This document shows positions 8,512 to 16,227 of a stretch of DNA of 16,227 bases, piece by piece. The notes under the pieces are model-generated. The model was given only the letters and a program-made list of their open reading frames with translations. It had not been told where the DNA came from and made no database searches. The first letter of the stretch is position 1, and each line of letters opens with the position of its first letter. A program made the translations under genes and the position numbers. This DNA is from a bacterium. GTDB taxonomy: Bacteria; BMS3Abin14. The stretch lies in NCBI GenBank assembly GCA_020352595.1, contig CP070682.1, positions 1,668,411 to 1,684,637 on the forward strand. The letters are read 5' to 3'.

Positions 8512-8524
8512 AACACTGACCCCC
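8512..8524 (-). other. rpsJ-rplD junction: expected rplC (L3) is absent
   Basis: In nearly all bacterial S10 clusters rplC, about 600-640 bp, lies between rpsJ and rplD. Here the two genes are separated by only 13 nt, which together with the rpsJ TGA supply the rplD Shine-Dalgarno sequence (TGAGGGG). Both flanking genes are full length. None of the other reading frames in the window shows L3 motifs, and no remnant is visible. Whether L3 is encoded elsewhere cannot be judged from this window. Confidence 0.93.
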
Positions 8525-8836
8525 TCAGGAGAGTTTGATCTCGACGTCCACGCCGGCCGACAGGTCCAGTTTCATCAAGGCGTCCACCGTCTGCGGGGTG
8601 GGTTCCACGATGTCGAGCATCCTCTTGTGGATCCGGATCTCGAACTGCTCCCGGGACTTCTTGTCGATATGCGGCGAGCGAAGGACCGTGTAGATGCTCC
8701 GCCGGGTGGGCAGGGGAATGGGACCGCAGACCCTCGCCCCGGTCCTTCTGGCGGTTTCCACGATCTCGTTCACCGAGGCGTCCAGGATCCTGTAATCGTA
8801 GGCCTTGAGCTTGATCCTAATCTTCTGCTGTTCCAT
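8525..8836 (-). CDS. rpsJ: 30S ribosomal protein S10 / NusE
   Basis: S10 (uS10) is a 30S head protein and, as NusE, pairs with NusB in transcription antitermination and with NusG in coupling transcription to translation. The 103-aa product equals the E. coli length and has [20 protein letters not shown] (about residues 5-24), [20 protein letters not shown] (38-57), and [20 protein letters not shown]. It ends VDVEIKLS. The ATG at 8836 is clear, with AAGG immediately upstream and GGAGG further off. It lies 71 nt after tuf, so the str and S10 groups are contiguous. No hairpin resembling the E. coli S10 leader is apparent in that gap. Confidence 0.99.
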   Translation of the reverse strand: MEQQKIRIKLKAYDYRILDASVNEIVETARRTGARVCGPIPLPTRRSIYTVLRSPHIDKKSREQFEIRIHKRMLDIVEPTPQTVDALMKLDLSAGVDVEIKLS

Positions 8837-8907
8837 GACCTTGCCGTTCCTCCGTTATGACTTCCCGGTCCCTGCTCGCGCCGCTTTCAGCTGTGCTGCA
8901 GCGATGC

Positions 8908-10107
8908 CTACTCGATGATGTCGGCCACAACGCCGGCACCCACCGTCCGCCCGCCCTCGCGGATGGCGAACCGAAGCTCCTTCTCCATGGCGATGGGCGT
9001 GATGAGATCCACCTCGATGGACACGTTGTCGCCAGGCATCACCATCTTCACGTCCGAAGGAAGCTTCACCACGCCCGTCACGTCCGTCGTCCGAAAATAA
9101 AACTGAGGACGATAACCATCAAAAAACGGCGTGTGACGGCCACCCTCCTCCTTCGTCAGAACGTACACCTCAGCCTTGAACTTCGTGTGCGGCGTGATGC
9201 TCCCGGGAATACAGATCACCTGACCACGCTCGATCTCGTCACGCTTGACCCCCCGAAGAAGAACACCGATGTTGTCACCGGCCTGACCCTGGTCCAGAAG
9301 CTTCCGGAACATCTCAACACCCGTCACCACCGTCTTCTGCGTCGGACGGATCCCCACGATCTCAACCTCGTCGCCCACCTTCACAATGCCGCGGTCCACA
9401 CGACCCGTCGCCACCGTCCCGCGACCAGAGATGGAAAACACGTCCTCAACCGGCAAAAGAAAAGGCTTGTCGATGACGCGCTGAGGCTCAGGAATGTAAC
9501 CGTCAACATCGTCCATAAACTCGAACACCGATCCGCAGTCCGCACAGGACGTATCCCCGCAACCGTGCTCGAGCGCCTTGAGAGCGCTGCCCTTGACCAC
9601 AGGAATGTCGTCCCCGGGAAACTCGTACTGCGACAACAGCTCACGAACCTCAAGCTCCACCAGCTCCAAAAGCTCAGGATCGTCAACCATGTCCACCTTG
9701 TTCATGTAAACCACGATGTAGGGAACACCCACCTGACGCGCCAGCAGAATGTGCTCACGCGTCTGAGGCATCGGACCGACCGCCGCCGACACCACAAGTA
9801 TCGCACCGTCCATCTGGGCCGCACCCGTGATCATGTTCTTCACGTAGTCCGCGTGACCAGGACAGTCCACATGCGCGTAATGACGCTTCGACGTCTCGTA
9901 CTCCACGTGAGCCGTCGCTATCGTGATGCCGCGCTCCCGCTCCTCAGGGGCCTTGTCAATCTCGTCAAAGGGAATGAACTTCGCCCCTCCAGCGTTGGAA
10001 AGACACTTCGTGATCGCCGCCGTCAACGTCGTCTTGCCGTGATCCACGTGACCGATCGTCCCTACGTTAACGTGCGGCTTCGTCCTCTGAAACTTCTCCT
10101 TGGACAT
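8908..10107 (-). CDS. tuf: Elongation factor Tu
   Basis: EF-Tu is the GTPase that carries aminoacyl-tRNA to the ribosomal A site. The 399-aa product has the G-domain motifs GHVDHGKT (19-26), RGIT (59-62), DCPGH (81-85), NKVD (136-139) and SALK (174-177), followed by domains II and III. After SALK an insert contains cysteines 183, 188 and 191 (CGDTSCADC), absent from E. coli EF-Tu. Two ATGs are adjacent; the one at 10107 is preferred because AAGGAGG lies 5 nt before it and it gives [12 protein letters not shown]. Codon use is unlike the neighbours: all 26 threonines are ACG, and CGT, CCT, GGT and TTT are frequent. Many genomes carry a second tuf, which would lie outside this window. Confidence 0.99.
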   Translation of the reverse strand: MSKEKFQRTKPHVNVGTIGHVDHGKTTLTAAITKCLSNAGGAKFIPFDEIDKAPEERERGITIATAHVEYETSKRHYAHVDCPGHADYVKNMITGAAQMDGAILVVSAAVGPMPQTREHILLARQVGVPYIVVYMNKVDMVDDPELLELVELEVRELLSQYEFPGDDIPVVKGSALKALEHGCGDTSCADCGSVFEFMDDVDGYIPEPQRVIDKPFLLPVEDVFSISGRGTVATGRVDRGIVKVGDEVEIVGIRPTQKTVVTGVEMFRKLLDQGQAGDNIGVLLRGVKRDEIERGQVICIPGSITPHTKFKAEVYVLTKEEGGRHTPFFDGYRPQFYFRTTDVTGVVKLPSDVKMVMPGDNVSIEVDLITPIAMEKELRFAIREGGRTVGAGVVADIIE

Positions 10108-10112
10108 CATCT

Positions 10113-10119
10113 CCTCCTT
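10113..10119 (-). promoter_or_regulatory. Strong Shine-Dalgarno site of tuf
   Basis: AAGGAGG lies 5 nt before the ATG at 10107 but on top of the adjacent ATG at 10110, with only 2 nt spacing. This favours the second ATG as the real start and fits the very high expression expected of EF-Tu. Confidence 0.8.
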
Positions 10120-10145
10120 AGAGCGGTAGGCTCCATCCGGGACCC

Positions 10146-12227
10146 TCAGGCCACGCCCGAGTGTGCCAGCACTTCCTCAGCAATGTTCTGCGGAACCTTC
10201 TCGTATCGCGAAAAGTGCATCGAATAGGTGGCTCGCCCCTGGGTCATGGACCTCAGATCGGTGGCGTAGCCGAACATCTCGGCCAGGGGGACCGTTGCGT
10301 GAACCACCTTGGCACCAGCTCTCTCATCCATGCTGGACACCTTGCCGCGGCGGCTGTTCAGGTTCCCCATCACATCCCCCATATACTCCTCGGGGACCAC
10401 AACCTCCACGTCCATAACCGGTTCGAGGAGGACGGATCCGGCTTTCCTCGAACCTTCCTTGAAGGCCATGGAACCGGCCACCTTGAAGGCCATCTCGGAG
10501 GAATCCACCTCGTGGAAGGACCCGTCGAAGAGGCTGACCTTCACGTCCAGAACGGGGTACCCGCCAAGGATCCCCTGCAGCGCGGCCTCCTCGACCCCCT
10601 TCTGCACCGCGGGAATGTACTCCTTGGGAACGACGCCGCCGACGATGCGGTTCTCGAAGCTGATGCCGCTGCCCGGCTCCCCTGGCTCCACCTCGAGCCA
10701 GACGTGACCGAACTGTCCCCGGCCGCCCGACTGCTTGATGAACCGCCCCTCGCTCTTGACGCTGGCCGTTATCGTCTCCCGATAGGCGACCTGCGGGCGA
10801 CCGACGTTGGCACCCACCTTGAATTCGCGCATGAGCCTGTCGACGATGATCTCGAGGTGGAGTTCCCCCATGCCCGCGATGAGCGTCTGCCCTGTATCCT
10901 GGTCGGTGGTGACCTGGAAGGTCGGGTCTTCCTGGGAAAGCTTCTGGAGAGCCGTGCCCAGCTTTTCCTGATCAGCCTTGGTCTTGGGCTCGATGGCGAT
11001 GGAGATCACCGGTTCGGGGAAGTCCATCTCCTCGAGGAGGATGGGGCGGTCCGGGGAACAGAGGGTGTCCCCGGTGAGTGTCTTGGAAAGGCCGACACAG
11101 GCGACGATGTCGCCTGAATAGACGTCCTTGATATCCTCGCGCTTGTTGGCGTGCATCTTCAGGAGCCTTCCGATGCGCTCCTTCCTTCCCGACGTGGCGT
11201 TGAGCACGTAGCTGCCCGCCGCGAGGTGGCCGGAATAGATCCTGATGAAGGTGAGGTGCCCCACGAAGGGGTCGGTCATGATCTTGAACGCCAGGGCGGC
11301 GAAGGGCGATGCGTCGTCGGCGGTCACCTGGACCGGCTCGCCCGTCTTGATCTCCTTACCCGTGATGGCGGGACAGTCCAGAGGGGATGGCAGATAATCC
11401 ACCACGGCGTCGAGCAGGGGCTGCACACCCTTGTTCTTGAATGCGCTGCCGCACAGGACCGGAACGATGGCCAGGTCCAGTGTGGCCTTGCGGACCACGG
11501 ACTTGATCTGAACGACGTCGATCTTCTCGCCCTCCAGATAACGCTCCATGACCCCGTCGTCGAGTTCCGCCAGGGACTCGATGAGGGCCTCCCGCGCCGC
11601 GGCCGCCTCTTCGGCCATCTCCCCGGGGATCGGCTGCTCCTCTACCCTGGCGCCCAGTGCCTCGTCGTCGAAGGTATAGAGGACCTCGGAGATGAGATCG
11701 ATGATTCCCTTGAATTTATCCTCGGCACCGTAAGGGATCTGGACGGGCACGGGGCGAGCCCCGAGTCGGTCCCGCATCATGCGGACCACCCTGCCGAAGT
11801 CGGCTCCGGTGCGGTCCATCTTGTTGACGAAGGCGATCCTGGGTACCTTGTACTTGTCGGCCTGCCGCCACACCGTCTCGGACTGGGGCTCCACACCGCC
11901 CACCGAGCAGAAGACCGCCACCGCGCCGTCGAGGACGCGCAGGGATCTTTCCACTTCCACGGTGAAATCCACGTGTCCCGGGGTGTCGATGATGTTGATG
12001 CGGGTGTCTTTCCAGAAGGTGGTGGTGGCCGCAGAGGTGATGGTGATCCCCCTCTCCTGTTCCTGCTCCATCCAGTCCATGACGGCCGCGCCGTCGTGGA
12101 CCTCCCCCATCTTGTGGGAAACGCCGGTGTAGAAGAGGATCCTCTCCGTGGTGGTGGTCTTACCGGCATCGATGTGCGCCATGATGCCGATATTCCTGTG
12201 ATTTTTCAGTTGATACTGTCTTGCCAA
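10146..12227 (-). CDS. fusA: Elongation factor G (TTG start)
   Basis: EF-G is the GTPase that drives translocation of tRNA and mRNA and, with RRF, ribosome recycling. The 693-aa product has G-domain motifs AHIDAGKT (17-24), RGIT (59-62), DTPGH (81-85), NKMD (135-138) and GSAF (260-263), then domains II-V with [14 protein letters not shown] in domain III and the C-terminal [16 protein letters not shown]. Length matches standard EF-G1 (690-705 aa). The start is TTG at 12227, giving [15 protein letters not shown]. No ATG is possible without losing the conserved N-terminus. Its Shine-Dalgarno sequence is poor: AGGA lies only 1 nt before the TTG. It is 34 nt after rpsG and 38 nt before tuf. Confidence 0.98.
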   Translation of the reverse strand: MARQYQLKNHRNIGIMAHIDAGKTTTTERILFYTGVSHKMGEVHDGAAVMDWMEQEQERGITITSAATTTFWKDTRINIIDTPGHVDFTVEVERSLRVLDGAVAVFCSVGGVEPQSETVWRQADKYKVPRIAFVNKMDRTGADFGRVVRMMRDRLGARPVPVQIPYGAEDKFKGIIDLISEVLYTFDDEALGARVEEQPIPGEMAEEAAAAREALIESLAELDDGVMERYLEGEKIDVVQIKSVVRKATLDLAIVPVLCGSAFKNKGVQPLLDAVVDYLPSPLDCPAITGKEIKTGEPVQVTADDASPFAALAFKIMTDPFVGHLTFIRIYSGHLAAGSYVLNATSGRKERIGRLLKMHANKREDIKDVYSGDIVACVGLSKTLTGDTLCSPDRPILLEEMDFPEPVISIAIEPKTKADQEKLGTALQKLSQEDPTFQVTTDQDTGQTLIAGMGELHLEIIVDRLMREFKVGANVGRPQVAYRETITASVKSEGRFIKQSGGRGQFGHVWLEVEPGEPGSGISFENRIVGGVVPKEYIPAVQKGVEEAALQGILGGYPVLDVKVSLFDGSFHEVDSSEMAFKVAGSMAFKEGSRKAGSVLLEPVMDVEVVVPEEYMGDVMGNLNSRRGKVSSMDERAGAKVVHATVPLAEMFGYATDLRSMTQGRATYSMHFSRYEKVPQNIAEEVLAHSGVA

Positions 12228-12261
12228 ATCCTGTCGGTGACGCGCTGCGTCTCCGCCTCCC

Positions 12262-12747
<486 letters not shown>

Positions 12748-13119
12748 TTACTTGGGCCTCTTTGCCCCGTATTTCGACCGACTCTGCCGCCTGTCGGCGA
12801 CGCCGGCGGTATCCAGCGTCCCGCGCACGATGTGGTACCGCACACCGGGCAGGTCCTTGACCCTGCCTCCACGGATGAGGACGACCGAGTGTTCCTGGAG
12901 GTTGTGTCCAACACCGGGGATGTATGAGGTCACCTCGATGCCGTTGGTGAGCCTCACACGGGCCACCTTCCGAAGCGCCGAGTTGGGCTTCTTCGGGGTC
13001 GTCGTGTAGACTCGTGTGCAGACCCCGCGCTTCTGCGGGCACTGCTGCATGGCCGGACTCTTGGACTTTCGGACCACTTTTCTCCGGCTGTTCCTCACCA
13101 GCTGGTTCAGTGTCGGCAT
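12748..13119 (-). CDS. rpsL: 30S ribosomal protein S12
   Basis: S12 (uS12) sits at the decoding centre and controls accuracy. The 123-aa product has [34 protein letters not shown] (about residues 27-46) and [19 protein letters not shown] (about 82-100). Lysines 43, 44 and 88, sites of streptomycin-resistance changes in other species, are all wild type. Asp89, the site methylthiolated by RimO where that enzyme exists, is present. The ATG at 13119 has GAGGAG 7 nt upstream. It is the first gene after the promoter and leader in the rpoC-rpsL spacer. Confidence 0.99.
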   Translation of the reverse strand: MPTLNQLVRNSRRKVVRKSKSPAMQQCPQKRGVCTRVYTTTPKKPNSALRKVARVRLTNGIEVTSYIPGVGHNLQEHSVVLIRGGRVKDLPGVRYHIVRGTLDTAGVADRRQSRSKYGAKRPK

Positions 13120-13328
13120 GTGTCAACTCCTCGCTTCAAACCCGTCTTTTCCTGTGCAAAAAATACGTTCAAAGGGCGTAAAAAGCCTTTCTTGGCACAC
13201 TGGACCCTCTGGGGACCCGTGCCAGCTCCCTGGTTGCCGGTTCCATGGACTTCTAACCCATTGAAGATGAACCGGAAATTCTTATTGAAACCACCCTTTC
13301 CCGGGTGGAATCCCGCTCAGGGAAAAAC
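13120..13328 (-). promoter_or_regulatory. Long 5' leader of rpsL with three possible hairpins
   Basis: About 208 nt separate the predicted transcription start from rpsL. Three inverted repeats lie in it. CCACCC/GGGTGG spans 13291-13308 with a 6-nt loop. CCGGTTC (13269-13275) pairs with GAACCGG (13237-13243) around an inner CTTC/GAAG stem. TGGCAC (13219-13224) pairs with GTGCCA (13193-13198) around an inner CCC/GGG. A leader this long and structured suggests feedback or attenuation control of the str genes, but I recognise no known riboswitch or protein-binding motif. The last 20 nt hold the rpsL Shine-Dalgarno GAGGAG. Confidence 0.5.
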
Positions 13329-13334
13329 CCGGTG

Positions 13335-13363
13335 ATACTATCGGGCGAAAAGGGATTTGTCAA
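13335..13363 (-). promoter_or_regulatory. Sigma-70 type promoter of the str-S10-spc cluster
   Basis: A perfect -35 TTGACA (13358-13363) and a -10 TAGTAT (13335-13340, 4 of 6 consensus) are separated by exactly 17 nt. The expected start is near 13328. It is the only good promoter I found in the spacer and faces rpsL. The region just upstream of the -35 is moderately AT-rich (CTGTTTAG). Confidence 0.72.
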
Positions 13364-13430
13364 GGGCTAAACAGGTCGGCAAGACGTGCTTCAGGAAGAG
13401 GAAATAACTGTCCCCGGACGGCCTACACGA

Positions 13431-13461
13431 CCCTTTCTCCCCCCCTGTTCCCGCCTCCCCC
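13431..13461 (-). other. G-rich tract with quadruplex potential
   Basis: The minus strand carries four G-runs of 5, 3, 7 and 3 bases with loops of 4, 4 and 5 bases (AGGC, AACA, AGAAA). This fits the usual pattern of four runs of three or more guanines with loops of 1-7. It lies between the rpoC terminator hairpin and the rpsL promoter. Whether it folds in the cell is unknown. Confidence 0.5.
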
Positions 13462-13478
13462 TGCCGGTGTTCTAAGAA

Positions 13479-13509
13479 CAGACGGACGACCTTACGGGTC
13501 GTCCGTCTG
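13479..13509 (-). terminator. Intrinsic terminator after rpoC
   Basis: A perfect 13-bp stem, CAGACGGACGACC paired with GGTCGTCCGTCTG, closes a 5-nt loop. It begins 25 nt after the rpoC stop. On the minus strand it is followed by TTCTTAGAACA, a short and imperfect T-tract. It probably ends the rpoBC transcript. The tail overlaps a small palindrome, TGTTCT-A-AGAACA (13468-13480). Confidence 0.8.
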
Positions 13510-13534
13510 AAACCAGGCGGATCCTCGCCGCGTA

Positions 13535-16227
13535 TCAGGGTCTGTCACCCTGTTCAAGGATCTCGGCCACTTCCGGCGGGATCTCGCTGGGCGCCGCACC
13601 GGTCTCGATGTACCTCTTGAGGCCCGTTCCGGCCGGGATGAGGCGCCCGACGATGATGTTTTCCTTGAGCCCTCTGAGGAAGTCCACCTTGCCGGAGATG
13701 CTCGCTTCGGTGAGCACGCGTGTGGTTTCCTGGAAGGAAGCCGCCGAGAAGAAGCTCTCCGTGTTGAGCGCGGCCTTGGTGATCCCCTGAAGGATGGGCT
13801 TGCCTGTGGCCGGCCTGCCGCTCTCGCGCATGACCCTCTCGTTCTCCTCCGAGAAATCGGGCCTGTCCATCTGTTCTCCCACCATGAAGCGGGTGTCCCC
13901 CACGTCCTCGATGCGGACCTTGCGCAGCATCTGGCGGATGATCACCTCGATGTGCTTGTCGTTGATCTTGACGCCCTGCAGAAGGTAGACCTCCTGCACC
14001 TCGTTGACGAGATATTTCTGCAGCTCCTTCTCCCCCAGGACGTGCAGGATGTCGTGGGGGTTGGGGGACCCGTCCATGAGCGGTTCCCCCGCCCGGACCC
14101 GGTCACCCTCGTGGACGCTGATGTGCTTGCCCCTGGGGATGAGGTATTCCCTCGCCTCGCCGACGTCGGGTCGGATCTCGATGCGGCGCTTGCCCTTGAC
14201 ATCGCGACCGAAGCTCACGATGCCGTCGATCTCGCTGATGGTCGCCTGCTCCTTGGGCACCCTGGCCTCGAACAGCTCGGCAACGCGGGGAAGACCCCCC
14301 GTGATGTCCTTGGTCTTGGTGGTCTCGATGGGGATCTTGGCGAGGATATCGCCGGCCTGCACGGCGTCACCCTCGTTGACCATGATAATGGCGTTGGAGG
14401 GCATGAAGTAACGCGCTGTGGATTTGGTGCCGGGCACCTTGAGCGTGCGCCCCTCCTCGTCCTTGATGGACACCCTCGGCCTGAAGTCGGTGCCCTGGTA
14501 CTCCGTGATGACCTTCGAGGCGATGCCCGTGACCTCGTCCACCTGTTCCTTCATGGTGAGGCCTTCCCTGATGTCACCGAACTTGATCTTGCCGTCCACT
14601 TCGGTGAGGATCGGGGTGCTGAAGGGATCCCACTCGGCCAGCAGCATCCCTTTCTGGACGCCTTCGCCGTCGGCCACCTTGAACCGGGCACCGTAGATCA
14701 CGGGGTATCTCTTCTTCTCACGGCCGTTCTCGTCGGCGATGGCCACCTCTCCGTTGCGGTTCATGACCACGAGGTCACCCAGGCGGTTCTTGATGGTCGT
14801 CAGGTTGATGTACTTCAGGAACCCCTCGATGGGCGCCTCCAGCGAGGTCTGCTCCACGTGACGGCTGGCGGTGCCGCCGATGTGGAAGGTCCTCATGGTC
14901 AGCTGGGTGCCGGGCTCTCCGATGGACTGGGCCGCGATGATGCCCACCGCCTCGCCCACGGCCACCAGCTGGCCCCTGGCCAGATCCCGTCCATAGCACT
15001 TGGCGCAGACGCCCCTCTTGGCCCTGCACGTGAGCACGGACCTGATGGGGATGCCCTCGTAGCCCAGGCCCCGCTTCTCGATCTCCTCGACAGACCTCTC
15101 GTCGATCTCCTCGGCGGTCTGCACGACGACCTCGCCGGACTCTGGATCCTTGATGTCATCCAGGGCGATCCTGCCGAGGATCCTCTCCTCCAGCGGCTGG
15201 ATGACTTCGCCGCCCTCCACCAGGGAGGTGACCACAATGCCGTCCAGGGTGCCGCAGTCGTTGATGGTGACGATGCACTCCTGGGCCACGTCGATGAGCC
15301 GTCTGGTCAGGTAGCCGGAATTGGCCGTCTTCAGAGCCGTGTCGGCGAGCCCCTTCCGGGCTCCGTGGGTGGAGATGAAGTACTCGAGGACCTTGAGCCC
15401 TTCCCGGAAGTTGGCCCGGATGGGCGTCTCGATGATCTCCCCGGAAGGCTTGGCCATGAGTCCCCTCATGCCGGCCAGCTGCCTGATCTGCTGGGCCGAT
15501 CCTCTGGCGCCGGAGTCGGCCATCATGTAGATGGAGTTGAAGGTCCCCTCGCCCTCCACCCCCTCCTCCTCGAGGGAGCTGATGACCTCGTCGGCCACCT
15601 CCTCGGTGACCTGGGCCCAGATGTCCACGACCTTGTTATACCGTTCCCCGTCGGTGATGAGGCCCTCCGTGTACTGACTCTGGACCTGCGCCACGTCCTT
15701 CTCGGCCCGGGCGAGGAGGTCGGCTTTCCGGTGGGGGATGTGCATGTCGTCCACGCAGATGGAGAGGCCCGACTGGGTGGCGAAGGAGAATCCGAGTTCC
15801 TTGATCTGGTCGAGCAGGTATATGGTCTTCTCGTTTCCGGACTCCATGAAGGACTGCGTGATGAGCTCACCCAGTTCCCGCTTGCGCAGCAGCCTGTTCA
15901 CCGCCTCGAAGGGGATCTCCGAAGGAACGATATCGTAAAGGAGCACCCGGCCCACCGTCGTGTCCACCATCTCGCCGTTGAAGCGGACCTTGATGCCTGC
16001 CTGAAGGGCGACGACGCCCCTGTCATAGGCCATCCGTACCGCTTCCATGTTGGGGAACACCATGCCCTCCCCCACCGATTTCGGCCGCAGCTTGGTCATC
16101 CAGTAGACACCGAGGACGATGTCCTGGGTGGGGACCACGATGGGCCGGCCGTTGGCAGGCGAGAGAACGTTGTTGGTGGCCAGCATGAGCGTTCTGGATT
16201 CCATCTGGGCTTCCAGGGAAAGGGGCA
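13535..16227 (-). CDS. rpoC: RNA polymerase beta' subunit, C-terminal part (runs off right edge)
   Basis: The beta' subunit forms half of the RNA polymerase active-site cleft. The 897 residues present begin [14 protein letters not shown], just after the catalytic region, which lies outside the window. Numbering from the Met at 16204, the second zinc site is C317, C393, C400 and C403, matching E. coli C814/C888/C895/C898. The bridge helix [20 protein letters not shown] is at about 281-300 and the trigger loop [16 protein letters not shown] at 429-444. A large insertion of the SI3 type follows, collinear with E. coli. [17 protein letters not shown] and [16 protein letters not shown] come next, then [18 protein letters not shown] near the end. 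The stop at 13535 is followed by a terminator hairpin. rpoB should lie to the right. Confidence 0.99.
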   Translation of the reverse strand, partial: PLSLEAQMESRTLMLATNNVLSPANGRPIVVPTQDIVLGVYWMTKLRPKSVGEGMVFPNMEAVRMAYDRGVVALQAGIKVRFNGEMVDTTVGRVLLYDIVPSEIPFEAVNRLLRKRELGELITQSFMESGNEKTIYLLDQIKELGFSFATQSGLSICVDDMHIPHRKADLLARAEKDVAQVQSQYTEGLITDGERYNKVVDIWAQVTEEVADEVISSLEEEGVEGEGTFNSIYMMADSGARGSAQQIRQLAGMRGLMAKPSGEIIETPIRANFREGLKVLEYFISTHGARKGLADTALKTANSGYLTRRLIDVAQECIVTINDCGTLDGIVVTSLVEGGEVIQPLEERILGRIALDDIKDPESGEVVVQTAEEIDERSVEEIEKRGLGYEGIPIRSVLTCRAKRGVCAKCYGRDLARGQLVAVGEAVGIIAAQSIGEPGTQLTMRTFHIGGTASRHVEQTSLEAPIEGFLKYINLTTIKNRLGDLVVMNRNGEVAIADENGREKKRYPVIYGARFKVADGEGVQKGMLLAEWDPFSTPILTEVDGKIKFGDIREGLTMKEQVDEVTGIASKVITEYQGTDFRPRVSIKDEEGRTLKVPGTKSTARYFMPSNAIIMVNEGDAVQAGDILAKIPIETTKTKDITGGLPRVAELFEARVPKEQATISEIDGIVSFGRDVKGKRRIEIRPDVGEAREYLIPRGKHISVHEGDRVRAGEPLMDGSPNPHDILHVLGEKELQKYLVNEVQEVYLLQGVKINDKHIEVIIRQMLRKVRIEDVGDTRFMVGEQMDRPDFSEENERVMRESGRPATGKPILQGITKAALNTESFFSAASFQETTRVLTEASISGKVDFLRGLKENIIVGRLIPAGTGLKRYIETGAAPSEIPPEVAEILEQGDRP

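Noticed and set aside
8857..10227. A 456-codon plus-strand frame opposite tuf
   Set aside because: It is the mirror of the tuf gene. The frame stays open because of the biased codon use of tuf; the product is a low-complexity, Arg/His/Leu-rich string with no recognisable domain.
13468..13480. Palindrome TGTTCT-A-AGAACA as a possible operator, such as a LexA-like box
   Set aside because: It does not match a LexA consensus I know, and it lies in the tail of the rpoC terminator, which is a simpler explanation.

Overview
The window is one long minus-strand run of translation and transcription genes. In transcription order (right to left) it holds the 3' part of rpoC; a 415-bp spacer with a terminator and a promoter; the str genes (rpsL, rpsG, fusA, tuf); the S10 genes (rpsJ, rplD, rplW, rplB, rpsS, rplV, rpsC, rplP, rpmC, rpsQ); the spc genes (rplN, rplX, rplE, rpsN, rpsH, rplF, rplR, rpsE, rpmD, rplO); and the 5' part of secY, which runs off the left edge. 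I see no tRNA, rRNA, mobile element, CRISPR array or plus-strand gene. The long plus-strand reading frames are mirror images of the GC-rich minus-strand genes.

The DNA is GC-rich. The beta' subunit carries the large SI3-type insertion in its trigger loop, as in Proteobacteria and related Gram-negative lineages. S14 is the short zinc-binding type, L24 has a CxxC...CxxC pair, and EF-Tu has a small cysteine-containing insert. str, S10 and spc form one continuous block. This fits a delta-proteobacterial (Desulfobacterota-like) or neighbouring Gram-negative phylum. That placement is inference and is not secure.

Transcription of rpoC appears to end at a strong hairpin about 25 nt after its stop codon. 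A near-consensus sigma-70 promoter then drives rpsL through a leader of about 208 nt that can fold into three hairpins. From rpsL to secY the genes are spaced by 71 nt or less, several overlap by ATGA, and I recognise no further promoter or terminator. All 24 genes from rpsL to secY could therefore be read from this promoter, although internal promoters cannot be excluded.

The main anomaly is an absence. rplC (ribosomal protein L3), normally between rpsJ and rplD, is missing. rpsJ ends and rplD begins 13 nt later with its own Shine-Dalgarno sequence, and no L3-like sequence occurs elsewhere in the window. The second anomaly is tuf, where all 26 threonine codons are ACG while flanking genes favour ACC. 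Otherwise this is conserved housekeeping DNA, and I find no evidence of a new multi-gene system.
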